Below, piece after piece: positions 32,745-42,369 of a DNA stretch of 64,000 nucleotides. The DNA is from Cyanophora paradoxa (lineage: Eukaryota > Glaucocystophyceae > Cyanophorales > Cyanophoraceae). The translations under genes and the position numbers were made by a program. The notes beneath the pieces are model-generated. The model searched no databases. It was not told where the DNA came from and saw only the letters and a program-made list of their open reading frames with translations. The stretch lies in the NCBI GenBank assembly GCA_004431415.1, contig QPMI01000075.1, positions 1 through 64,000 of the forward strand. Reading direction: 5' to 3'. Each line of letters begins with the position of its first letter. Within the stretch, counting starts at the first letter, position 1.

Positions 32745-35647
32745 CCCCGTCAGCGACGCGTACGCGTCCCCTCAGCGACGCGCACGGGCCCAGCCGGCTC
32801 ACCTAGGCAGTGTAGAAGAATGTCTCCCAAACTGCGACGATCCGAGGCGGCTCACCCATCCCAGCGGTCTGGGCCTCTTCAGCCACATGCTCGCGCGTCG
32901 TTGGCCCAATGCTGTGCTTGGCAGGCGCACCCGAGGCGACCGCCGATCGGGAGGTTGCGTCGGTCCGCGCGCTCACGCAGCGCTCGGCCAGTCCAGAGTC
33001 AGAGGCACTGCGTGAGCATCTCAAAGGGACGCTCTATGCACCGAAACATGCGAGAGAGCTCCGCCGGCGACCAGAACCGCATCCACGGCCGGCGTGCACC
33101 TCAACCCTCCAAATCGACCGCGGGGATGTCTGGTAGAGATACTGCGGATGTAAGTGAGCTGAACGCCACGCAAAGAACCCGGCCAGCACGGCGAAGTCAC
33201 CCAGCGCTGCGTTGCGGGCCCGGTCGATCTAGCTGTGGATCGGCGCGGCGCAGGGACGATGCTACTGGGGGAGCTGGACCCATGGTTACAAGCTCGCGTG
33301 CTCGTAGCTGCCGTGCGCTGCGTGCTGCGAGCACGCGCGAAGGTGCCGCAGCGGGAGGCGCTGCGTGCACCGCCTGCGCCTGGGGCAAGCGAGGGCCGCA
33401 AGAGCCGTTGGCAATCGCTTCAGACGGCTTCGGAAAGCTATACTACGGCGCGGCTGCCGCGGCGGCCCTGCCGCTGTGGGCCTCACAAGGCTTTTCCCAA
33501 CAGTCGTGTACCCCAAACTTGCTGCCTTAAAGTGCCTTCAAGTGCCTTGCTGCCAGCAGCTGCAGCCTCGACTGAAGGCTGCCGCGCGGACGCGCTTCAC
33601 TCTCACAGCGGCTCGGTTCGTTCGCTCCTCCGGGGTCTCGCAGCGCTGCCCGCGTCTCTGACTCCGCTTTTCAAACCAGGTCGAACGGACTTGCTGCCGC
33701 CGCAGCGAACATCGTCGGCTTCAGGCGCGAACGATGCTCGAAGGTACTTTCTTGCATCCTCTGCCCCTCTCGCCGCCTGTCGCCCGCCTGATTTCAAACG
33801 CAGAGCCTTGCTTCAGGGCGGCTGGTGCCCGGTTGCGGCCGCGAATGCTCGCGAACGCATCGCTATCGATCTCCTTGTTGGCTTTGTCGTCCATTCCTCC
33901 CGCGGCTGTCGCCAATGGGCGTTCTGCCGCTGACAGGCACGCGCGGAACGTAGGCGGCGGCTGCGGAGGCTAAGCAAGGTGCTTTTCGTTTCCTCTCCTT
34001 TGATTCAATCCCTCATTCCGCTGGCGGGCCAGGGAGCGGGCGTGACTGGTCCCCGCGAGCAGAACACCACCGCCCAGTTCGCCCGGCGCCTTCTTCCGCA
34101 GGCCAGGTGCTCGCTCTTGTCTCCGCTGCTCGTCCTTCGATCTTGTTGTAACGCCGGCGGCGTGCGCAGCGCAGCGCGTGCCGCTTTCCGGACGTGTGGC
34201 CCAGTGGCTGCTGGGATCGGCCTCGGAGTTCATGCTTGCGGCCGCTCGGGCGCAGGTGCGGTCGTTTGCCGTCGCGCATTCTTCTTTTCTTTCGATTGAC
34301 GCTCCAACTGCAGCGAGCGCTTCGCCCTCGCCATCGCCGCCGCGGTCGCGGGAATCCTAGCCGCGGGGCGAGCTCGAGCCAGTCAGCTGCTCCCTCTCCT
34401 AGCCGAGGTGCACAGCGTCCCGTCCGGTTCCGCTTGATGCGAGCGCTCGCTAACCGCGATGCGCACAGCGCAGCGGGCCCGGCGAGGTGCCGCATGACCT
34501 GCAGCGCGCGGGGGCAGCATCGCTTCGCGCCTTCCCTTCCCACGTGAATTCCTAGTCGCGTCGCCCGGGCCGGGCCCTGTGCTTGCTGGGCCGCATGCGC
34601 AGTTGTGTGACAGCCGCCGGTAGGCCGTGTAGCAGAGCCGCAGGCAGAGAATATCAATTTCATTTACAGGGAACCGCTAGCTACGTATGCATGCGCGGGC
34701 GAACTTCGGGCTTGCCCAAACTTTGGTACTGCGCAGCCTGGCGAGAGCAAGTGCACGTGTGAGCGTCGGAGGCGGCCGCTTGAGCGCCAGAGCTTGATTC
34801 CACCCGGCGGCGCGGATCTGCGTAGAGGGCGCATCTCGTCCGCCCGCAGCCGGCGCGGCCAGCTCGTTCGGAGGCTGACCCTTGACGTGGGGGGTGAAGA
34901 CGAGCGCTTTCTGCGAGAGGCCCGAGCTAAGGGGAAGCGAGCTAAGGGAACGCGGTCCGCAGGGGCCGCGAGCGCGCACCGCCGGCCACATGCTCGCGCA
35001 CGCTCGCGCTGTCGCGCGGGCGATCCAGGGTCCTGCGCCGCGAGCGCGCGTCGTGAGCTGTGCGAGCGCCCGAAGCGAGGGACGCGGAACCGCATCCGAC
35101 TGGGACGGCGTGGGACGGGGCACTTGCGGCAGCTGAGGCGATCGATATCTGCGTGCTGCGACCGCCAAGGCTGCAAGGCGCGGAGCTGAACTGAGGATGC
35201 GCGGCCACCGCCAGAGCCGATGGGGACACGCCCCGCGCTAGCAAGCTGCCTAGGCTAGCGCCCAGGCTAGCCACGCCTTGGTAGAGTGCGCGGCGCTCGA
35301 CGTCGGCTCGGTCGCGGCGACCTCGAGCTCTCTCCCGACGCGCAGTGCAGCTAGACCGCCGAACTGCAGCTGGGGCTTTAAAGCTCGGGCTTGAGGGCAA
35401 GCCCGAACTTCAGCCCAGAGTCGAGTCTCAAACTTTGGGCTTGACCAAAGTTTGGGCAAGCCAAAAGTTCAGGCAGAACTTTTGCCCGATTTCGGTCAGA
35501 ACTTTGGGTTTACCCAAAGTTTGGGCAAGCCCAAAGTTCTGCCAAGAGTTGAGGCTCAAACTTTGGGCTTACCCAAAGTTTGGGTAAACCCAAAGTTTGG
35601 GTAGGACTTTGGGCAGAAGTGGTCAAATGTCAAAAAGTGCAGTTATA
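32745..35647 (-). repeat. Right inverted arm of the foldback element
   Basis: This is the mirror of 20586-23470. It ends in GTCAAAAAGTGCAGTTATA at 35629-35647. It lacks the ~160-bp internal duplication of the left arm and has a longer non-homologous patch (about 34650-34880). Confidence 0.85.
35390..35605 (-). repeat. Subterminal near-palindromic repeats, right
   Basis: This is the mirror set of CCCAAA(C/G)TTTGGG 13-mers close to the right terminus. Spacing is close to that of the left set but with copy differences, for example 'gccaaaagttcaggc' near 35460. Confidence 0.7.
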
Positions 35648-35653
35648 GCGCTG
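35648..35653. repeat. Right 6-bp target duplication GCGCTG
   Basis: This is the partner of 20580-20585. The 126-bp array resumes immediately after it ('cgcgggcggaggcg'). Confidence 0.85.
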
Positions 35654-35849
35654 CGCGGGCGGAGGCGAGGCGCGGGGCGCGCTGGGGCTCGGCGGCGGCT
35701 TCACTTGAGGTCCAGGTCCGTCAGCACGGGCGCGGTGCCGGGCAGCGGGGCGACCGACAGTGTTCTGCAGGTCGCGCGGCGCGGGCGGAGGCGAGGCGCG
35801 GGGCGCGCTGGGGCTCGGCGGCGGCTTCACTTGAGGTCCAGGTCCGTCA
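35648..35849 (-). repeat. 126-bp array, middle remnant
   Basis: About 1.6 units of the ORF1 repeat lie between the foldback element and the 0.92-kb insertion. The phase is continuous with the left remnant across the foldback element. Confidence 0.85.
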
Positions 35850-36772
35850 ATTTGCGATCACTGAATTCGCACACACCGAGACAGTACAGCTAGTGATGTA
35901 ACTGGGGTGTCTGACTGTGTCATGTCGAAAGGTAACAATTTAGGCTAAGGCGCAATGCTAGCCATCAGAAACCGGACAGGGTGGAGCTATTGTACTGAGG
36001 AAAGCGACCTACACACACCTAGCAACGCTACTTACTCCTACCTAGAGAGCCAAATCAGGACAGAGCAACCATAACCCCCCCTCAAGACGTGGGAGCCTAC
36101 AGGAGAGAACCCAGGTATAAGCGAGGATATGGGGTTGGAGCCGCGCAGCCTGAACTATAGCCCTCCATCTGATAGGGAAGATGCGCACTAAGGGAGCAAA
36201 GCCAGCTAACCCCAGGGAGGGCCGGAAACCGGAGCCCGTGAGAGCCCGGGTGAAAACCGGCGGGCGCACAGCATCGCCGGCCGAAGCCGGCGACCTGTGC
36301 TCCTCGGCCGAGAGATACCTCCTCCAGCTGGCGCGCGTGCGCACGCGGAATCCGCTGCAGCGGGGTTGGGAGGCCCGGGCCGCCCGAGTGCTCAGAAGCA
36401 CGTCGCCTCGCCAGGAATCCAAGCATCTGTGCGGCCACGACGCCCACGGCCGCGACGCGGGCGTGCACTCACACGACCGGCGATCATCTGCGCGGGCGCA
36501 GCGCAGGTCGCCGACCCCATAGCCGCGGGCGGCCGATCGCTACCGCAGAGAAGTGCTTGGGCTGAACGAGAGAGCAGCTGCTAAAGCCGCCGCTGGTGTC
36601 CGCTGGAGTGGCTCGCCGAACCGACCCACGGAGCGGATTCCTAACGGACGCGCGGCTAACCAGCTAAAGGAGGGATGGAGGCGCCACCGAGGCGATTCGC
36701 GGCAGCCGGAGAGGCGCCCAGCGGGCAGGAGCCCGCCACCTACTTTCTCTCCAGGTCGGGGTACGCGAATCG
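35850..36772. mobile_element. ~0.92-kb insertion with 15-bp target duplication in the 126-bp array
   Basis: The array stops after GGTCCAGGTCCGTCA (35835-35849) and resumes with the same 15-mer at 36773-36787; neighbouring bases differ from the array consensus, so the overlap looks like a true target duplication. The insert contains a copy of a dispersed ~135-bp repeat at 35868-35990 and otherwise unrecognised sequence. The short open frames in it lack domains. A 15-bp duplication fits retroposition, but I see no poly(A) or poly(T) end. Whether it is a SINE-like or other unit is unknown. Confidence 0.65.
35868..35998 (+). repeat. Dispersed ~135-bp repeat, copy 1
   Basis: It begins tgaattcgcacacaccgaga and ends ccggacagggtggagcta. 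A second copy, about 70 percent similar by eye and in the same orientation, lies at 47668-47798 in an intron of the ABC transporter gene. Confidence 0.65.
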
Positions 36773-37870
36773 GTCCAGGTCCGTCAGCACGGGCGCGGCG
36801 CCGGGCAGCGGGGAGGCCGACAGCGTCCTGCAGGTCGCGCGGCGCGGGTGGAGGCGAGACAGGCGCGCTGGGGCTCGGCGGCGGCTCCACTTGAGGTCCA
36901 GGTCCGTCAGCACGGGCGCGGCGCCGGGCAGCGGGGCGGCCGACAGCGTTCTGCAGGTCGCGCTGCGCGGGCGGAGGCGAGACAGGCGGCGCGCTGGGGC
37001 TCGGCGGCGGCTTCACTTGAGGGCCAGGTCCGTCAGTCCGGGCGCGGTGCCGGGCAGCGGGGCGGCCGACAGCGTCCTGCAGGTCTCGCGGCGCGAACGG
37101 AGGCGAGACAGGCGGCGCGCTGGGGCTCGGCGGCGGCTTCACTTGAGGGCCAGGTCCGACAGCACGGGCGCGGCGCCAAGCAGCGGGGCGGCCGACAGCG
37201 TCCTGCAGGTCGCGCGGCGCGGGCGGAGGCGAGGCGCGGGGCGCGCTGGGGCTCGGCGGAAGCTTCAATTGAGGTCCAGGTCCGTCAGCACGGGCGCGGT
37301 GCCGGGCAGCGGGGTGACCGACAGTGTTCTGCAGGTCGCGCGGCGCGAGCGGAGGCGAGACAGGCGGCGCGCTGGGGCTCGGCGGCGGCTTCACTTGAGG
37401 TCCAGGTCCGACAGCACGGGCGCGGCGCCGGGCAGCGGGGCGGCCGACAGCGTCCTGCAGGTCTCGCGGCGCGGGCGGGGGCGAGGCGCGGGGCGCGCTG
37501 GGGCTCGGTGGCGGATTCACTTCAGGTCCAGGTCCGTCAGTCCGGGGGCGGTGCTGGGCAGCGGGGCGGCCGACAGCGTTCTGCAGGTCTCGCGGCGCGG
37601 GCGGAGGCGAGGCGCGGGGCGCGCTGGGGCTCGGCGGCGGCTTCACTTGAGGGCCAGGTCCGACAGCACGGGCGCGGCGCCAAGCAGCGGGGCGGCCGAC
37701 AGCGTCCTGCAGGTCGCGCAGCGCGGGCGGGGGCGAGGCGCGGGGCGCGCTGGGGCTCGGCGGCGGCTTCACTTGAGGTCCAGGTCCGTCAGCACGGGCG
37801 CGGTGCCGGGCAGCGGAGGGGCCGACAGCGTCTTGCAGGTCGCGTGGCGCGGGAGGGGGCGAGGCGCGCG
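36773..37870 (-). repeat. 126-bp in-frame repeat array, main block
   Basis: About nine units are at 126-bp spacing ('gacagcgtcctgcaggtc' near 37069, 37195, 37321, 37447, 37573, 37699, 37825; one 3-bp-deleted unit near 36860). On - each unit encodes a 42-residue module starting RDLQDAVGRPAARRRARADG and continuing with a Pro/Ser-rich half. The frame is kept in every unit of the block. Confidence 0.85.
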
Positions 37871-40668
37871 GGGTGCAGGGGCCCGGCTGCACATGTGGCA
37901 GGCGAGGCGTGATGCAGCAGTGGCCCCGGCAGGTGGTTAGACCCTGTCCGTCGATCCAACCGGTAGACGTCGGAGTGGTCATGCTCGAGGGCCCCTGCAG
38001 TCGCGTGCGGCCGCAAGCGAGGAGGGCAGCAGTAGCTCCAAGAGCAAGGGCAGCGAAAAGGGGACTGGGTAGAAGGGGGATGAGGCCTAGGGGAAGGTGC
38101 AGGACGGGTTGCGCAGCAGCGGGTTGAATGTGCGCCAAGAGGGCGGCGATGATGGTGAGGAGCTTGGGGGAGTAGTGTGGGTACGGGGCTTTCTTAAAGG
38201 GGCCACGGGGGGATATAGTGTCTAGAGCAGTTTGTAGGGCGTGGCCGACTAAGGCGGACACGGTCACTATCGAAAGAAATTCTAGGGGCTCTGGAGGAAG
38301 AACTAGGAGGAGGAGGAAAGGCAGGGCAAACGGTGCAGCCAGCACAGCCGGGGCCAGGCCCGGGTCATCTGAGACATAAAGTGCATGCAGGAGATCAGCC
38401 CCGAGCTGCCATAGTGCACAGGAAAGCACATGCCATTCGGCCGCAAGGAAGGCCGGGAAAATAATGGAAAATTCAAGGAGGCGGGGTGCGAGAAGGAGAG
38501 CGAAGTCGGCGAGGCGGGTCCAAGCAAACGCTGCCCGGCGGCGTGCCAAGGGGGACAGGACCGGGGGGGGGGCGAGGGGAGGTCGGGGGAGGGACAGGGC
38601 AGGTAAGGAGTTGAAGAAGAGCAGGGCCGGACGAGTCAAGAAGCCGCCGGCGGCGCCGGGAGAGGAGTGCGAGCAGGAGGATCCCGGCAGCTGGCGGGGG
38701 GGGAGGCAGGGGGGTAGGGGGAGGCGGGAGCGGGGGGAGGGAGAAGGGTGGGAGGGGGGGAGCAGTTGCTCGGGGTGTCCTAGGAGGAGGGGCGGGGGGA
38801 GGGCTGGTCGAGGGGGCCGGGTACGAGGGATCAATGAGCCATAGTGGGGACACGGGAATCGCTGCAATAACGAAGCGGAGGGCGCCGAAAAGGTGAGGGG
38901 CAGTTGTAAGGGGGGGTAGGGCAAGGAAACAGTGAAGGGAGAGGATAAGGAGGGGGACCCCGCGGTAAGGGCCTCCACATCGACGCCTTCGAGCTCGTCG
39001 CGCACGCTGGGCTTGCCGGCGGGCGCGGGTGAGGGGGGGACGGTGGGCGTTGGGAGCGGGATCGGGGGAGGCAAGATGGCGGAGGAAGCGGGCAGACAGC
39101 AGGAGGAGAAGCAGCGAGGGGAGGGCGAGGAAGGCGGGGGAGAGCTGAAGATAAGACGGGGGCCTGATAGAAGGAGGGGAGGAAGAGGCGGGAGAGGCGG
39201 GGAGAGGGGGCGGTGCCCTGGGGGTAGTCCACCAGGGGAGAGGGAGGGGGTCAGGGGGGGCCGAGAGAAAGGGCGATTCCGCGAAAGCCGCTGCTGAGGG
39301 GGTCCAAGGGGAGGAAAGGAGAGTTCTATGTAAGAGCCGGGCAATAAAAGGGTGCAGGGGGGGGTATTCTGAGAGGCGGGGGGGTAGCTGGAAGAGAAGT
39401 GAGAAAGGGGGTAGTGAGAGGGCGAGGAGAAAGGAAAGAAGAAAGAGGAGAGAGAGGGCGGAGAGGGCGAGGAGCTCGGGGGTTGTGATATGGGGCAGGA
39501 GAGGACACGAGCCATGTAGGAAGGCATGAAGGGGGGAAGTGGAGGCCGTACAGGAGGGAGGGGGGTCAGGGGCTGTCGTTAACGGGCTTCGGCACGGCTC
39601 CGGGGCGGGCTGGGGGCGGGGCTCTCGGGCTGGGCGGCGGCGGTTGGCGCGGCCCTTGAGGCGCCGGGCGAGGAGGGGCGGGCGGGGTCGGGGAAGGGAG
39701 CAGCCAGACGAGAGCGCAAAGCGGACCGTGAGGCGGACACCCCGGGGCGGGGCAGGAGAGCTGGCGAGGGAGCTGGCCTGCGGAGCCATCGGGCGCGTCC
39801 TCACAGCTGCTGGGGGGGGTAAAGAGGCCAGCTGTTCCGGAGGGCGAGGGCGGCTGCAACGTTACGACTTGCCCGTGCCGTCGAGAAGGGAGGGCGCGCG
39901 GCAGGGCGTCAGCGGGCGCTGGGTACGGGGGCGTACACGATTGGACGTTGCAGGACGGAGGCCAGGTAGGGGAGGTCGGGGCGGGAGGCGGCGCAGCAGA
40001 AACCTGCAGCTCAGCCGGTAGGGGGGGGGGGGGGGGGAGCTGAAGAAACGGCGGAGGCGACGCGGATGACTCTTCCGCGAGGCCCGGGGCCGGCGAGGCG
40101 AGGGACGGCTCTGATAGGGGGAGAAGGGCGAGCGCGGGAGCCAAGGAGTTGCACCAGCGAGGGCCGGGCGGGGTGTAGGGCAAGAGCGGGGGCGGGAGCG
40201 GCGAAGGCGCCGGCGGGCGGACCTCGGCAGGGGCCGCCAGGGCCGGCGACGGCGGCAGGGCGTGGGGCCTAGCAGCGGGGCGGGGCGGCGAGGGGGGCGG
40301 AGTAGGCGCGGCGATCGGGGGCCCCGGCGGAGGCCCGGGGGTCCGGGTTCGACTTCGCGGGGGGCGGGCTCGGCGGCATCGTCTAGGCGCCGGCGTCGTC
40401 GGACATAGCCCCGGACGCCGATTCCCACGGACAGGCTAAGCGCCATGAGTATCGCCAAGGCGGCCCAGCTGGGACTAGATAGGAGCCCGAGGATCTCAGA
40501 GGCGTAGACGTAGGGAGGGGAAGCCCAGGTGGAGGGTTCAGCTAGGGGCCCGAGGACCGGGGCAAAGCTAGCCGCCAGCGGGAGGAGGGTGAGGAAAAGA
40601 AAAGAAAACAGACCAAAAGTGGAGACGCCATGCCGGAGACCCAGTTTCCTGCGAGGAAGGTGTGGCAT
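36774..40668 (-). CDS. LINE ORF1, N-terminal part: membrane-segment and proline-rich protein
   Basis: The likely start is ATG at 40668: MPHLPRRKLGLRHG followed by a hydrophobic segment (FGLFSFLFLTLLPLAASFA) and a second one (SPSWAALAILMALSLSVGIG, about 40470-40410), then RGYVRRRRRL. Proline-rich linkers follow. Further hydrophobic segments are LLALSALSLLFLLSFLLALS (about 39480, frame 0), LALPSLLLLLLSARFL (about 39130) and, in the frame of a 995-codon ORF, FALLLAPRLLEFSIIFPAFL, LLLLVLPPEPLEFLSIVTVS and LFAALALGATAALLACG (about 38500-38000). After these come nine units of the 42-residue repeat (37870-36775). Frames switch at G/C homopolymers (near 40290, 40030, 38600). No RRM, coiled coil or CCHC was seen. 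A multipass ORF1 would be unusual for a LINE; an unrelated membrane protein captured or adjacent is the alternative. Confidence 0.45.
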
Positions 40669-41530
40669 GAGAGGGTCGAGGTGGAGAGGCGGGCGGCGGG
40701 CGGGCGGGCGGGCACGCGCGCGCGGCGGAGAGCGAACAGCAGGGGGGCATCTTACCCCGGTGAGCCTTGCGGCCCCGGGGGATCGACGCGCGGGTTGCCT
40801 ATCCTCGGAGAGCCGGGCCGCGCGACGACGGCGTGTGGCCCCGTGGCATCGGCGCAGCGGGGGAGACCGGACGGCTAGCCAAACCGCACGACGACGGTGT
40901 AAGGCCCCGTTACATCGGTTCCTGTGTGGATTGAGGGGGGGCTTATTCATGGATAGCCAAACCGCACGACGACGGTGTAAGGCCCCATGACATCGGCCAG
41001 AGCGAGGCATGCCTTTAGCGTCGGCAGCGAACGCGGGGGGCACGTCGTTCGAACGTCGGCCGCCCGCGCCCGCCACGCAGTGAAAGAGGGGTGATTTGAG
41101 AACTGCGGGGCGGGCGTGAGGCCCGGGCGGGTGGCGCGAACGACGCGCGAGGCGGGGTGATGTCCCTTCGCAAGGGCGCATCGCACGGGGGCTTCTGCAG
41201 GAAGAAGGAGCATGTTCAGGATGTCGCCGCCCGGCTCGAGTTCCGTCGCGGGCGGCGTGTGCTGTTCGGTGGTCGCGCGGCCCTGGAATGGGCGCGGCGC
41301 CACATCGTTCGACTCCCTCTGCACCGCCGAGCTGCGACGCCGCTAGGCTTGAGCCTTGTTGTTGGCGGTGCGTCGCGAGCCTGAATTGCGGCTCCGGTGT
41401 GCTCGGGCGGTGTCCTCCGGCTCCGTTTGGTGCCGGGAGGCTGCTTATGCTGCTGGACGATGCGCTAGCATCGCCAGTTTCCCGTACGCGCAGGCCTTCG
41501 CGATGGCCTGGGTACATCGTTTTTTTTTTC
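40669..41530 (-). other. 5' region of the LINE, with short tandem repeats
   Basis: Direct repeats of 'ccgcacgacgacggtgtaag' with flanking 'gccccNNgacatcgg' occur at about 40885-40920 and 40965-40998, with a diverged copy near 40822-40855. Tandem subunits in a LINE 5' UTR can carry promoter activity; that is inference. An open minus frame runs through this part, but its composition changes here and I place the ORF1 start downstream of it. Confidence 0.4.
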
Positions 41531-41574
41531 CACACAAAAATTGCGGATGGGTACATCACACAAAAATTGCGGAT
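41531..41574. repeat. Right flank repeat / candidate target duplication
   Basis: CACACAAAAATTGCGGAT occurs at 41531-41548 and again at 41557-41574, followed by 'ggtttttactagctacc', which also occurs to the left of the LINE near 7098. The first copy matches 7314-7330 apart from one A. Confidence 0.4.
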
Positions 41575-41913
41575 GGTTTTTACTAGCTACCGTCACTGAG
41601 TCACTTTATATGTCTGATGCCTCAAAAAGCTTGCGCTCTCTGCAGCTGGTGTAACTGGCGATGCACATATGGTTTACGAGGTCCGCGAAATGGTTTCCTA
41701 CCGTCAAACTGCAAGGAAGAAGAAAGCAAAGGGCAGCAGCATTTAAATCAGGGACCGTGATACGGAATTAACAAGAAAGGAAAAGCGTAAAACAAAACTG
41801 TTTTTGTGCATACAGACGAGATCTGTAAATATACAAGAGATTACGCTTGCAGCTGAGAATAGAACATCCTAGCCTAGATCTAGCTTCACGAGCTATTCAA
41901 AGATGCCCCCTAG
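41575..41913. other. Intergenic, AT-richer 3' flank of the ABC gene
   Basis: No ORF or structural RNA was recognised. The region probably includes the 3' UTR of the minus-strand ABC transporter gene. Confidence 0.5.
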
Positions 41914-42335
41914 CTAGCGAACATCATCGTCACGCCCGCCCGCAGCGCCACGGTGCAGCTGCCCTTGCCTCACCAGCTGCCGCAGTGCGTCGGAATTGTC
42001 GGCTGAAGGGCTCGCGGAAAGGGAGAGGGGAAGGGCGCGCGGCACCTGGGCGTAGTGTCCGTTCTTCGCGACGAGCTCGGCGTGGGTGCCCGCCTCGACG
42101 ACCCGCCCGTCCTAAGAACAGAGCGCGCGCACGCACGCCTCAGATGCGGGGGGCGCGCGGAGCGAATATCTTAGGGCCGAATATAAGCGGCGGCCTCCTA
42201 TCTATCTTTTGACCTCGAGGCGCGGGGCGCGCGGGGCGGGCTCGGGCCGGGGTCGGGGCCAGCGCACGCGGATGAACGCGATGGCGTGGGCGTTCCGGAC
42301 CGTCGAGAGGCGGTGCGCGACGACTAACGGGGGGG

Positions 42336-42369
<34 letters not shown>

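Larger units (their letters stand above)
20586..35647. mobile_element. 15,062-bp foldback-type DNA element with ~2.9-kb inverted arms
   Basis: The two ends are inverted: left reads TATAACTGCACTTTTTGAC, and the right end is its complement at 35629-35647. Inverted similarity continues to about 23470 on the left and 32745 on the right. It is interrupted by a non-homologous patch (left about 21350-21440, right about 34650-34880) and by a tandem duplication of ~160 bp in the left arm near 21720-21980. Inside the arms lie GC-rich minisatellites, themselves in opposite orientation, and a core satellite array. Flanking GCGCTG target duplications are perfect. I find no transposase-like ORF, so it is probably non-autonomous. 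Long arms containing short subterminal repeats are typical of foldback elements (FB, Galileo). The 6-bp duplication also recalls Polintons, but the AG...TC termini and Polinton genes are absent. The superfamily is unassigned. Confidence 0.85.
7340..41530 (-). mobile_element. Giant LINE-type (non-LTR) retrotransposon, interrupted by two insertions
   Basis: On the minus strand the order is a 5' region with short tandem repeats (41.5-40.7 kb), ORF1 with membrane segments and a 126-bp repeat array (40.67-18.85 kb), then ORF2 with APE-type endonuclease, reverse transcriptase, RNase H, a possible Ulp1-like protease and C-terminal zinc fingers (18.9-7.55 kb). Two insertions interrupt ORF1: a 15,062-bp foldback element and a ~0.92-kb insert, both within the 126-bp array. 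Without them the element is about 18 kb, against 4-8 kb for most LINEs. Both insertion junctions can be closed to restore the repeat, which supports ORF1 on the right and ORF2 on the left being one element. Coding frames are broken at several homopolymers, so the copy as assembled is not intact. The exact ends are uncertain. Confidence 0.7.

Noticed and set aside
31531-33015. Long opposing ORFs (326 and 431 codons) in the right GC minisatellite
   Set aside because: Same reason: open on both strands because of stop-poor repeats.
20586-35647. Polinton/Maverick identity for the 15-kb element
   Set aside because: Size and 6-bp duplication fit, but the termini are not AG...TC and no polymerase B, integrase, ATPase or capsid genes are present.
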